From Microbacterium trichothecenolyticum (GTDB lineage Bacteria; Actinomycetota; Actinomycetes; Actinomycetales; Microbacteriaceae): 64,000 nucleotides of DNA. The stretch's first letter is position 1; each line of letters starts with the position of its first letter. The stretch lies in the NCBI RefSeq assembly GCF_030818955.1, contig NZ_JAUTBF010000001.1, forward strand, positions 868,001 to 932,000, in the 5' to 3' direction. Positions 43,509 to 51,585 of this stretch are shown here, piece by piece. The translations under genes and the position numbers were made by a program. The notes under the pieces were generated by a model that did not search any database, had not been told where the DNA came from, and worked only from the letters and a program-made list of their open reading frames with translations.

Positions 43509-44312
43509 ATGACTCTCGCCATCGTCACCGGAACATCCAGCGGTATCGGCCTCCACACCGCCGTCGGCCTCGCCCAGCGAGGTGTCTCGGTCGTCGCCAC
43601 CGTGCGCGACCCCGCTCGCGCGGAGGCGCTGCGATCCGCGGCATCCGATGCCGGCGTCGAGCTCGACATCCGCGCCCTGGAGGTGACGGATGCCGAGGCC
43701 GCCCGGGCGCTCGTGGAAGCGGTGGGGCCCGTCGACATCCTGGTGAACAATGCCGGTCGCGGCGCCGTCGGAACGCTCGAGCAGCTCACCGACGAACAGC
43801 TGCAGGAGCAGCTCGAGACCAACTACCTCTCCGTCGCGCGTCTGACCCGCCTCGTCCTGCCCGGAATGCGCGAACGGCGAAGCGGCCGCATCGTGACGGT
43901 GACGAGCGTCGGGGGAGTGATCGGGCAGCCGTTCTCCGACGCGTACTGCGCGTCGAAGTTCGCCGTCGAGGGGCTCATGCAGTCGCTCGCCCCGGTGGTC
44001 GCCCCCTTCGGGATCGACGTGTCCATCGTCGAACCGGCCGCGGTGGCGTCGTCGTTCGTGGACTCGGTGCACCGCGCGACCCCCGGTCCGTACGCGGCGC
44101 AGCAGCAGGCCTACCTCGACCGCGCCGCCGCGTCGTTCGCGAACGCGCAGCCGGCGGACGAGGCGGCCGAGACCGTGATCGAGGCCGCGACCACCGACGA
44201 CCCCCGCTTCCGCTGGCAGACGTCGGAGGCCGCCGTGCGTTTCGCCGGCCTGTCGATCAGCGACCTGTCGGGGGCGCGGGTTCTCGACGTCACCTCGAAC
44301 TGGGTGCGCTGA
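43509..44312 (+). CDS. SDR-family oxidoreductase
   Basis: A 267-residue classical short-chain dehydrogenase. The cofactor loop TGTSSGIG is at residues 7-14, NNAG at 80-83, catalytic S133, and Y146/K150 in DAYCASK; R33 after the second strand suggests NADP(H). Substrate not known. The ATG at 43509 follows GGGGGAGAAG with a 9-base gap; a TAGCCT box at 43473-43478 is a likely -10. It is divergent from the unknown membrane protein, sharing a 115-base promoter region. Confidence 0.9.
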   Translation: MTLAIVTGTSSGIGLHTAVGLAQRGVSVVATVRDPARAEALRSAASDAGVELDIRALEVTDAEAARALVEAVGPVDILVNNAGRGAVGTLEQLTDEQLQEQLETNYLSVARLTRLVLPGMRERRSGRIVTVTSVGGVIGQPFSDAYCASKFAVEGLMQSLAPVVAPFGIDVSIVEPAAVASSFVDSVHRATPGPYAAQQQAYLDRAAASFANAQPADEAAETVIEAATTDDPRFRWQTSEAAVRFAGLSISDLSGARVLDVTSNWVR

Positions 44313-44618
44313 CGCGAGCGGTCTGCCCGACCGCGTAGGGGACCGAGACGTCGGCGATGAACGGGGGCGGTCACGACGACGCGAGGTCCGTTTCTCATCG
44401 CTCGCTCGCACCACGAACTGACATAATGTGCATTATCGGCATCATCGCGTGTGGGCACGACAAGTCATCGTCCGTGCGCGGGGCCCTATCCCACCGACCC
44501 ACGTTGACGCAACGGGGATGCGGCGCGACTCGGCGTGATCGACCGTAGCGAGAGACCGTCACGTGGATGTAAACGTCCTCTCGCCGAGGGCTCACCGCGC
44601 GACCGGATGGAGACCGAC
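44313..44618. other. Gene-free stretch with one AT-rich palindrome
   Basis: No gene is supported in these 306 bases. The middle is notably poorer in GC than its surroundings and holds the inverted repeat ATAATG-TG-CATTAT (44423-44436), an operator-like element. The 3' end leads into the DUF7882-like gene. An in-frame ATG-like extension from 44535 has noncoding composition. Confidence 0.5.
44423..44436. promoter_or_regulatory. Operator-like palindrome ATAATG-TG-CATTAT
   Basis: Six-base perfect arms with a two-base centre, in a sequence otherwise near 65-70 percent GC. Size and symmetry suit a winged-helix dimer site. It is about 110 bases after the SDR gene and 180 bases before the next gene. 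It could also contain a -10 box (CATAAT or TTAT) on either strand. Confidence 0.4.
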
Positions 44619-44972
44619 ATGGGCAAATTTATCTACGACTCGGCGACCAAGGTCGAGTTCGAGGACCGGCTGCTGGCTCATCTGCAAACCGTCATCATGT
44701 CGAAAGTGAGACGCGGCGAGTCGTTCACCTTCACCTGGAAAGACGACCTCTCCACCGGCGGCGGGCGTACGACCGTCTACATTCACCCGCACGCATCGAT
44801 ACAGTTCAAGTACCACGGCAGCCGAGAGCCGCACATCAATCCGGCCTGGCTGCACGCGCTCTCTTTCAACGCGAATTCGACGCGAGGCCTTTACGTCGTC
44901 TCGGAGCCCGACACGATCGCGCACGATCTGCCACGGGGCAACGAGATGGTGTTCGGCGAAGTCATCCGGTGA
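44619..44972 (+). CDS. DUF7882-like small protein (Microbacteriaceae type)
   Basis: A 117-residue cytoplasmic protein beginning MGKFIYDSATKVEFEDRLLAHLQ and containing KVRRGESFTFTWKD, GGGRTTVYIHPHASIQF and NPAWLHAL. Proteins like this are common in Microbacteriaceae, often in several copies per genome, and have at times been labelled ATP-dependent DNA ligase without support; I see no ligase motif. Function unknown. I start at the ATG at 44619, preceded by TGGAGACCGAC; an ATG four codons earlier and one at 44535 are also in frame. Codon use is slightly less biased than in core genes, in keeping with an accessory gene. Confidence 0.8.
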   Translation: MGKFIYDSATKVEFEDRLLAHLQTVIMSKVRRGESFTFTWKDDLSTGGGRTTVYIHPHASIQFKYHGSREPHINPAWLHALSFNANSTRGLYVVSEPDTIAHDLPRGNEMVFGEVIR

Positions 44973-45072
44973 CGCCCGGCGTCGACGCCGATCACTATCG
45001 ACGCCGGCACAGCCGGCCCGCTACCCCCCACGCGGAACTCCCCGCCGAACCTAGAGTTCCCAGGGGGCGCCA

Positions 45073-45094
45073 GGGTGCGCCGGGGGTGCGCCGG
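45073..45094. repeat. 11-base tandem duplication
   Basis: GGGTGCGCCGG occurs twice in tandem (45073-45083 and 45084-45094), followed by a partial third GGGTCG, just upstream of the ribosome-binding site of the kinase remnant. Too short to infer a function. Confidence 0.7.
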
Positions 45095-45117
45095 GGGTCG
45101 ACGATCAGGAGGAACCG

Positions 45118-45648
<531 letters not shown>

Positions 45649-45702
45649 TCCGAGAGTCCCGGCCCGGCGACCCACCGCACCGCAGCCGGCTCGGGCGCGC
45701 AG

Positions 45703-45708
45703 TACGCT
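45703..45708 (+). promoter_or_regulatory. -10 box ahead of a short upstream ORF and the AEC transporter
   Basis: TACGCT ends seven bases before the ATG at 45716 of a 14-codon ORF, so the mRNA would start at or next to that ATG. Confidence 0.45.
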
Positions 45709-45715
45709 CGAACCG

Positions 45716-45760
45716 ATGCTCTCCTCCCCCGCCCGCACCGCCCGGGTGTTCCGCGCGTGA
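45716..45760 (+). CDS. Possible 14-residue leader peptide coupled to the AEC transporter
   Basis: ATG at 45716 opens a 14-codon frame (MLSSPARTARVFRA) ending in TGA at 45758-45760, which overlaps the transporter's GTG at 45757 as GTGA. It follows a -10 box by seven bases, as in other leaderless genes here, while the transporter itself has no ribosome-binding site. Translation of the short frame would therefore deliver ribosomes to the transporter start. Its residues do not resemble an attenuation peptide. Unproven. Confidence 0.35.
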   Translation: MLSSPARTARVFRA

Positions 45761-46686
45761 CCGGTGTCCTCACGGGCTTCGCGGTCGTCGGCCTCGCCGT
45801 GGTCGTCGGCTACGTCATCGCCCGCATCGACCTGCTCGGTCCGCACGCACGGCACGTGCTCAGCCGCCTGACGTTCTTCGTGCTGTCGCCGTTCCTGCTG
45901 TTCACGGTGCTCGCCCGAGCCGACGTGGCGACGCTGTTCTCCGCGCTCCTGCCGGTGTCGATGATCACCGCCGGACTCATCATCGTCGTGTCGCTGCTGG
46001 TGTCGATCCTGCTCTTGCGCCGTCCCGTCGGCGAGACGGTGATCGCCGCGCTGTCGGCCGGTCAGGTGAACAGCAACAACATCGGCATCCCCATTTCGCT
46101 GTACATGCTCGGCAATGCGGCGTTCTCGGCGCCCGTGATCCTGTTCCAGTTGCTCGTTCTCATGCCGCTCGCCCTGGCTGTCCTGGATGCCGCGACCTCG
46201 GGGTCGCGCTCGATCGGGCGCATCGTGACGCAGACGGCGAAGAACCCCATGCTCGTCGGCTCCGCCCTCGGCGTGCTCGTGGCGGTGTTCCGCGTCGACC
46301 TGCCGCCGATCGTATTCGACCCGCTGCATCTCATCGCCGGCGCATGCGTACCCGTGCTGTTGATGTCGTACGGAATGTCGCTGTACGGCCAGCGGGTGCT
46401 CACCGAGCCCGGACGCCGTGTCGACGTGGTGGTGGCCTCGGTGCTGAAGCTCGTGACCATGCCGCTGCTGGCATGGGTGGTGGCGATCTGGTTCGGGCTC
46501 CCCGACGAACAGGTGTTCATCGTCGTCGTGCTCGCGGCCCTCCCCACGGCCCAGAACGTGTTCAACTTCGCCCAGCGCTACGGTGTCGGCGAGATCCTGT
46601 CCCGTGACGTGGTATTCATCTCGACGGTCGGGTGCCTGCCCGTGCTGTTCGCGGTGGCCCTCCTCCTCGACCCCTCCCCCGGGTGA
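45757..46686 (+). CDS. AEC family transporter
   Basis: A 309-residue membrane transporter of the auxin efflux carrier/malate permease family, with about ten hydrophobic helices in two inverted halves. Family-type segments are SAGQVNSNNIGIPISLYMLG (about residues 100-119, the Asn-rich crossover) and ALPTAQNVFNFAQRYG near 270-285. Substrates in this family include organic acids and aromatic compounds; none can be assigned. The GTG start lacks a ribosome-binding site and overlaps the stop of a 14-codon upstream frame. Confidence 0.88.
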   Translation: MTGVLTGFAVVGLAVVVGYVIARIDLLGPHARHVLSRLTFFVLSPFLLFTVLARADVATLFSALLPVSMITAGLIIVVSLLVSILLLRRPVGETVIAALSAGQVNSNNIGIPISLYMLGNAAFSAPVILFQLLVLMPLALAVLDAATSGSRSIGRIVTQTAKNPMLVGSALGVLVAVFRVDLPPIVFDPLHLIAGACVPVLLMSYGMSLYGQRVLTEPGRRVDVVVASVLKLVTMPLLAWVVAIWFGLPDEQVFIVVVLAALPTAQNVFNFAQRYGVGEILSRDVVFISTVGCLPVLFAVALLLDPSPG

Positions 46687-46771
46687 CGAGGCGAGACGAC
46701 ATGGTTCGCGCCGCTTCACCCTGAGGTCTAAGGTGAGCACTGTTCACAGCTTTCACTCAGAAAGGCTCGCC

Positions 46772-47320
46772 ATGTCGTCGTCTACCACCAGCCCCGCCGT
46801 CGGCGCCGTCCGCACTGCGCTCGGTGTCAGCGGGGCGCTCTCGCTCATCATCGGCCTTCTCATCCTGCTCTGGCCGGGCCGCACCGCCGAGGTAGCCGTC
46901 GGCATCATCTCGATCTACGTCATCATCGCGGGCATCGTCAACATCGGCATCGGCCTGTTCTGGCGCTCGGGTTGGGCCCGTCTCGGGTACATCGTGCTCG
47001 GGGTGCTGTTCATCGTCGCGGGCATCTTCTCGTTCTTCAACCTTCCCGCCACCACCGCGTGGTTCGGCGTCTTCATCGGCACCCTGGTCGGCATCCTGTG
47101 GATCATCGAGGGCGTCGTCTCGCTCACCACCGTGAACCACAACTCGAAGGCCCGCGCGTGGACGATCTTCTTCGCGATCATCAGCATCCTCGCCGGCATC
47201 GTGCTGCTCGTATCGCCGCTGATCGCTGGGCTCACGCTGTTCATCCTGATCGGCGTCTCGCTCGTGATCATCGGCGTCTTCCAGATCGTCCGCGCGATCC
47301 AGTTCGGCAAGGCCGCGTAA
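46772..47320 (+). CDS. HdeD/DUF308 family membrane protein
   Basis: A 182-residue protein with six membrane helices arranged as three repeats of paired helices, the layout of HdeD/DUF308 proteins. The repeat mark is a short GxxxLxxP-like turn such as LIGLLILLWPGRTAEVAVGI and ILAGIVLLVSPLIAGLTLFI. In E. coli HdeD is linked to acid resistance; no role is known in actinobacteria. ATG at 46772 has a weak AAAGG site; TAAGGT about 43 bases upstream and a GTGA-N7-TCAC inverted repeat (46733-46747) may form its control region. Confidence 0.85.
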   Translation: MSSSTTSPAVGAVRTALGVSGALSLIIGLLILLWPGRTAEVAVGIISIYVIIAGIVNIGIGLFWRSGWARLGYIVLGVLFIVAGIFSFFNLPATTAWFGVFIGTLVGILWIIEGVVSLTTVNHNSKARAWTIFFAIISILAGIVLLVSPLIAGLTLFILIGVSLVIIGVFQIVRAIQFGKAA

Positions 47321-47326
47321 CACCGA

Positions 47327-47370
47327 ACGAGAAGGGGACCGGATGCCACGGCATCCGGTCCCCTTCTCGT
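47327..47370. terminator. Bidirectional terminator between the HdeD and S9 peptidase genes
   Basis: A perfect stem of up to 21 base pairs (47327-47347 with 47350-47370) lies between convergent genes and reaches the peptidase stop codon. The top of the stem is again GGATGCC/GGCATCC. Confidence 0.9.
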
Positions 47371-49340
47371 CATGCGGTCGGGAGGTGTCTGCGCCACCAC
47401 TCCAGCACCGCGTCGAAACGCTGCACCCGATGCTGCGGGCGACCCCCGCGGGTCAGCTCGTGGTCCTCGCCGGGGAAGATGAGCATCTCGGCCTCGGTCC
47501 CCTGCTGCTTCAGCGCCGCGTAGTACCGCGTCGCCTGTTCGAGCGGGCAGCGGAAGTCGAGCTCGGAGTGCAGCACGAGCGTGGGCGTGCGCACCTGGTC
47601 GACCACCGCCATCGGGCTCTGCGACGCCACGAGAGCGGGGTCGGTGCCGACGTACTCCTGCCCGAAGAACGAGCCGATGTCGCTCGAGCCGGGGAAGGCG
47701 GTCGGGTCGAGGAACCCGCGCTCGACGATCGCGCCGGCGAAACGGTGGTCGTGCGCGATGACCCAGGCCGTCATGTATCCGCCGTACGAGCCGCCCATCA
47801 CGCCCACACGATCGCCGTCGAGGCGAGGGTCGGCCGCGACGACGCCGTCGAAGAAGTCCATGACGTCGAAGAAGTCGAGCGTGCCCATCCGCTGGCGGAT
47901 CGAGCGGCCGTGCTCCCGGCCGTAGCCGGCACTGCCGCGCGGGTTGCTGTAGACCACGGCGTACCCGGCGTCGACGAGCACCTGCGTCTCGTCGAAGACG
48001 TGCACCCCGTACGAGGCGTAGGGCCCACCGTGGATCTGCAGGATCACCGGGAACGGTCCCTCCCCCGCGGGAGTGGCGACCCACCCGTGCACGGGGTAGC
48101 CGTCGCGACCGGTGATCTCGTGCTCGACGGGCACGACGACACCCCGCTCGCGCACCGACGCACCGAAGTCGGTGAGGGCGCGCACCTCGCGCCCCTCCAC
48201 GAGCACGAGCTCCCCGAACGACTCCGGCGAGGCGACGGATGCCACGACCCGGCCGTGCCTCACCGCATGGCCGTTGACCTCGAGGTCTCCCCCGAGCACC
48301 TCGGTCACCTCTCCCCCGCGCGTGACGCGCAGCAGGCGGACGCGACCGCGCGTGCGGTCCTGGACGAGAATATCGGCGCCGTCGAACGAGACGTGGCTGC
48401 CGACCTCGCCGAGGTCGACGGTCCCGGCGTCGGTAAGCCGACGCGGGCCCTCGGCGTCGAGAACGTACAACGCGACGCCGGGGGCGACGAAGTCCATGCC
48501 CCCGGGTCCCACGTCGTTGGCGAGCAGGAAGAGCGTGCCGTCGGGGGCGACCGCGACCTCGGAGATCGACAGATCGGTCGCGGTACCCAGCACCTCGCGC
48601 TGCGCGCCGCCGTCCACGGCGATCGCGATGACCCGGTCGCGCAGATCGCGGCGATCGGTCTCGATCACGTCGGGAACGCTGAGCAGCTCGTTGCCGTCGG
48701 TCGTCCACACCACGCCGCTCCAGCTGGTGTCACCGTCGGTCAGCCGCGTGGGCTCGGCGGCGACGACCCGCTTCTCGGGGGCGTCGAGCGCCGGGGCGGG
48801 CGCGTAGAACGGCTCCGCGTCGGTCGACGGCGCGTCGACGACGAAGAGATGGCTGGGACGGTCGAGATACCCGAGACCGTTCGCGTGCCACCGGATGCCG
48901 GTGATCCGGCGCGGCGGCTCGGCCGCGGCATCCCGGCCCTCGACGGTGCCGTACCGGCCCTGCTCGGGGACGCGCGCCGAGAAGGCGATGCGGATGCCGT
49001 CGGGCGACCACGCGAGGTCGGTGACGCCGCCGGGCTGGTCGGTGACCTGCACGGGCTCGCCGCCCGTCGCCGGGGCGACGAACACCTGCGCACGACCGCG
49101 CTCGTCGGCACGGAGGAACGCCACCGTCCGGTCATCGGGCGACAGGCGCGGCGAACGGTCGGCGACGCCGCGCGTCAGGCGTCGGGGCGCGCCGCCGGGG
49201 AGGTCGACCCGCCAGAGTTGGCCGACACCACGATCGGCGGCGAGGTCGGGGCGCGATGTGGCGAAGACGGCGAAGGCGCCGTCGGACGACAGGGCCGGAC
49301 GACCGACGGAGACGAGCGCCTCGATATCGATCGGGCGCAT
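47370..49340 (-). CDS. S9 family prolyl oligopeptidase-type serine peptidase
   Basis: A 656-residue peptidase with an N-terminal beta-propeller (repeats such as RSPRLSPDDRTVAFLRADE and VTDLAWSPDGIRIAFSAR) and a C-terminal alpha/beta hydrolase domain from about residue 400. The nucleophile is S518 in GVMGGSYGGYMT; the aspartate is in HSELDFRCP (about 600) and the histidine in GEDHEL (about 630). No signal peptide, so it is likely cytoplasmic and clears short peptides. The ATG at 49340 follows GGAGG. Only two bases separate it from the normal stop of the upstream SDR gene, and because of that gene's frameshift the SDR frame now runs into it. Confidence 0.93.
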   Translation of the reverse strand: MRPIDIEALVSVGRPALSSDGAFAVFATSRPDLAADRGVGQLWRVDLPGGAPRRLTRGVADRSPRLSPDDRTVAFLRADERGRAQVFVAPATGGEPVQVTDQPGGVTDLAWSPDGIRIAFSARVPEQGRYGTVEGRDAAAEPPRRITGIRWHANGLGYLDRPSHLFVVDAPSTDAEPFYAPAPALDAPEKRVVAAEPTRLTDGDTSWSGVVWTTDGNELLSVPDVIETDRRDLRDRVIAIAVDGGAQREVLGTATDLSISEVAVAPDGTLFLLANDVGPGGMDFVAPGVALYVLDAEGPRRLTDAGTVDLGEVGSHVSFDGADILVQDRTRGRVRLLRVTRGGEVTEVLGGDLEVNGHAVRHGRVVASVASPESFGELVLVEGREVRALTDFGASVRERGVVVPVEHEITGRDGYPVHGWVATPAGEGPFPVILQIHGGPYASYGVHVFDETQVLVDAGYAVVYSNPRGSAGYGREHGRSIRQRMGTLDFFDVMDFFDGVVAADPRLDGDRVGVMGGSYGGYMTAWVIAHDHRFAGAIVERGFLDPTAFPGSSDIGSFFGQEYVGTDPALVASQSPMAVVDQVRTPTLVLHSELDFRCPLEQATRYYAALKQQGTEAEMLIFPGEDHELTRGGRPQHRVQRFDAVLEWWRRHLPTA

Positions 49341-49342
49341 GC

Positions 49343-50108
49343 TCACTCGCCTCCGAACGAGTCCGTGTCTCCGACGAGTCGGGTGTTGTCGGCCGGCACG
49401 GGGTCGACCGCGGCACGGGCGACTTCGGCGGCGAACTCCGCGACGTTGTAGAGCTTGCCGGCGTCCTCGCGGCGCGCGCGCGATGGCACCGGGATTGGCA
49501 CGCTCGAGCAGCGTCGCCGTGATCGTGCCCTCGATCATGTCGCCCGAGACGACGGTGAAACCGATGCCGCGCTCTTCGAGGGCAGGAATCCGCTCGCGCA
49601 GCGCGTCTTCGCCCGCACGCTTGGACAGCGCGACCGGCTCGTACTCCGGCATCGTCGGGGTGGTGCGGATGAAGTGCGCCTGGTGGCTGGTGACGAAGAC
49701 GACGCGCGCGTCGGCGTTGAGCAGCGGCAGGGCCGTCTCGAGCACGTTGACCTGCGCGTCGCGGTTCAGCAGCAGCGCGTAGTCCTCGGCCATGCCGGAC
49801 TCCATGCCGCCCGAAGCGTTGAGCACGAGGATGTCGAGTCCGCCGAACGTACGCTGCACCTCGTCGAACATCGCCTGCACCGACGCGGGGTCGGTGAGGT
49901 CGGCTCCCACGACGAGCGCCTCGACGCCCAACCCTCGCAGCTGAGCCGCCAGCTTCTCCGCGCGCGGCGCCTTGTTGCGGAAGTTGATGACGACGTTCGC
50001 GCCGGCCTCGGCGAAGTAACGCACGGTGTCGGCGCCGATGCCGCGCGACGAGCCGGTGACGAGCGCGGTCTTGCCGCTCAGGGAGCCGGAGGGAAGGGTC
50101 TGGGACAC
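49343..50108 (-). pseudogene. SDR-family oxidoreductase with a frameshift near its C-terminus
   Basis: The first 213 or so residues are an intact SDR: TALVTGSSRGIGADT cofactor loop, NAS in LVLNASGG, and VSGDMIEGT near the end of the core. At a GC tract (49470-49481) the frame is lost. The alternate frame then gives a sensible end, EDAGKLYNVAEFAAEVARAA to SFGGE and TGA at 49343-49345, two bases before the peptidase ATG. One more GC unit in the tract would rejoin them. As it stands the frame reads on without stop into the peptidase. The active-site tyrosine is not in the usual YxxxK form (EYEPVALSKRAGED), so the substrate is unclear. GTG start at 50108 behind AGGAGAATCC. Confidence 0.75.
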
Positions 50109-50267
50109 GGATTCTCCTGACGAAATGGGGATGTGCGGCCGTGAACCGGGGGTGCTCGGGCCATCCCCCAGCCTATCGACCCCGCCCCCGCACCGGCGTC
50201 CGCGCACACGCCCACGAGCCCGACGGCGCCGTCGTCCAGCCCCGGCGAACCCGTCACGCGGACATGC

Positions 50268-50273
50268 TAGGTT
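50268..50273 (+). promoter_or_regulatory. -10 box of the glycerophosphodiesterase gene
   Basis: TAGGTT lies 19 bases before the ATG; the short leader includes CGGAGG as ribosome-binding site. It stands in the 184-base divergent region shared with the SDR gene. Confidence 0.5.
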
Positions 50274-50292
50274 TCGCCCGGAGGCCCCGAAC

Positions 50293-51090
50293 ATGACCGC
50301 ACCGCCCGCCGCCCGGCATCCGTATCTCGCGCCGGACGGACCGCGAGTCCTGGCCCATCGCGGCTTCGTCTCGCCCGACGCCGCCGCGCACGGCGTGGCG
50401 GAGAACTCTTTCGCCGCGGTGGCCGCGGCGCACGCGGCCGGTGCCGCCTACGTCGAGTCGGACTGTCATGTCACGGCCGACGGCGAAGTGGTGCTGTTCC
50501 ACGATGTCGACCTGCGGCGGGTCGCGGAGGATCCCCGCGCCGTCGCCGACGTCCGCCTGCGCGAGCTCGAGGAACTGATGTCGGACCGCGGCGGCTTGAT
50601 CACGCTCGCTCAGGCGCTCGACGCCTTCCCCGCGCTGCGCTTCAATCTCGACGTCAAGGCGGCCGACGCCGCAGAACCGGTCGGTCGGCTGGTCGCCGCG
50701 CACGCCGAACGCGTGCTCGTGACCAGTTTCTCGGACGAGCGGCGCCTCGCCGCCCTCGAGGCCGCCCGTCGCGCGGGGGCTGCCCGCCGCCCCGCCACCT
50801 CGCCCGGCTCGACGACGATGGCGCGCCTGCTCACGGCCCGGGCGCTGCGCCAACGCCAGCGCGTGCGATCGTTGCTGGCGGAGCTCGATGCCCTTCAGCT
50901 CCCCGAGCGGCAGCGCATGGTCCCGGTGGTGACACGTGGGTTGATCCGCGACGCGCACGCCGCGGGCGTCGAGGTGCACGTGTGGACCGTGAACGCCCCC
51001 GCCGACATGGAGCGCCTGCTCGACGCCGGCGTCGACGGTCTCGTCACCGATCGCGCCGACGTCGCCCTCGCGCTCGTGAAGGGATGGTGA
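50293..51090 (+). CDS. Glycerophosphodiester phosphodiesterase family protein
   Basis: A 265-residue GDPD-type TIM barrel that would split glycerophosphodiesters to glycerol 3-phosphate and an alcohol. The active-site residues are H22 in LAHRGF, E55 and D57 in VESDCH and H70 in VLFHD, followed by the late barrel motifs NLDVKA, EVHVWTVN and GLVTDRAD. No signal peptide, so cytoplasmic. The ATG at 50293 has CGGAGG upstream. A somewhat shortened middle (about residues 155-200, Arg-rich) is unusual for the family but does not touch the active site. Confidence 0.9.
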   Translation: MTAPPAARHPYLAPDGPRVLAHRGFVSPDAAAHGVAENSFAAVAAAHAAGAAYVESDCHVTADGEVVLFHDVDLRRVAEDPRAVADVRLRELEELMSDRGGLITLAQALDAFPALRFNLDVKAADAAEPVGRLVAAHAERVLVTSFSDERRLAALEAARRAGAARRPATSPGSTTMARLLTARALRQRQRVRSLLAELDALQLPERQRMVPVVTRGLIRDAHAAGVEVHVWTVNAPADMERLLDAGVDGLVTDRADVALALVKGW

Positions 51091-51167
51091 ACGCAAGCTG
51101 TCTGAGCATTCTCTGTGAAACCCGCCCAGCTACCCGCGGTTCGAATAAAGCGCACAGGTGCGAGCGT

Positions 51168-51173
51168 TATACA
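51168..51173 (+). promoter_or_regulatory. -10 box of rbpA
   Basis: TATACA within GCGTTATACATG is the most consensus-like -10 in the window, 26 bases before the rbpA ATG. Strong constitutive expression would suit an RNA polymerase-binding protein. Confidence 0.55.
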
Positions 51174-51198
51174 TGGGGACCGACGAGAGGACCACACA

Positions 51199-51570
51199 AT
51201 GGCAGACCGCAGTCTCCGCGGCATCCGACTCGGCGCCCAGAGCCTCCAGAGCGAAGACGGCGTCGTGTTTCACGACCGTGCACAACACACCTACATCTGC
51301 AGCACCTGCGGACGCGACACCGTCCTGACCTTCGCTGCCGACGCCGAAGTTCCGGAGTCCTGGGAATGCCGCACGTGCGGCGCCGAGGCCCTTCTGCGCA
51401 TCGGCGAGGGCACCGCGACCGTCGACCACTCGGGCGACAAGGCCGCCCGTACGCACTGGGACATGCTGCTCGAGCGCCGCACCATCCCCGAGCTCGAAGA
51501 GCTGCTCGAAGAGCGCCTCGCCTTCGTGCGTGCCCGTCGTGGTGCAGGAAACGAGAAACTCAGCGCCTGA
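51199..51570 (+). CDS. rbpA: RNA polymerase-binding protein RbpA
   Basis: A 123-residue actinobacterial transcription factor that stabilises RNA polymerase open complexes and contacts the housekeeping sigma factor. Order of parts: N-terminal tail MADRSLRGIRLGAQSLQSE, a core domain with four cysteines (CSTCGRD and CRTCGAE), a basic linker, and the C-terminal sigma-interaction helix ERRTIPELEELLEERL. The ATG at 51199 behind GAGAGG gives the conserved N-terminus; an upstream in-frame ATG at 51115 does not. The restriction of RbpA to actinobacteria supports the host assignment. Confidence 0.96.
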   Translation: MADRSLRGIRLGAQSLQSEDGVVFHDRAQHTYICSTCGRDTVLTFAADAEVPESWECRTCGAEALLRIGEGTATVDHSGDKAARTHWDMLLERRTIPELEELLEERLAFVRARRGAGNEKLSA

Positions 51571-51585
51571 CGCTGACCGAAGAAT

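Noticed and set aside
47370-50294. One continuous 974-residue SDR-peptidase protein
   Set aside because: The normal SDR end and stop are still visible in the neighbouring frame and the peptidase has its own ribosome-binding site, so the fusion is a result of the frameshift and not a native architecture.
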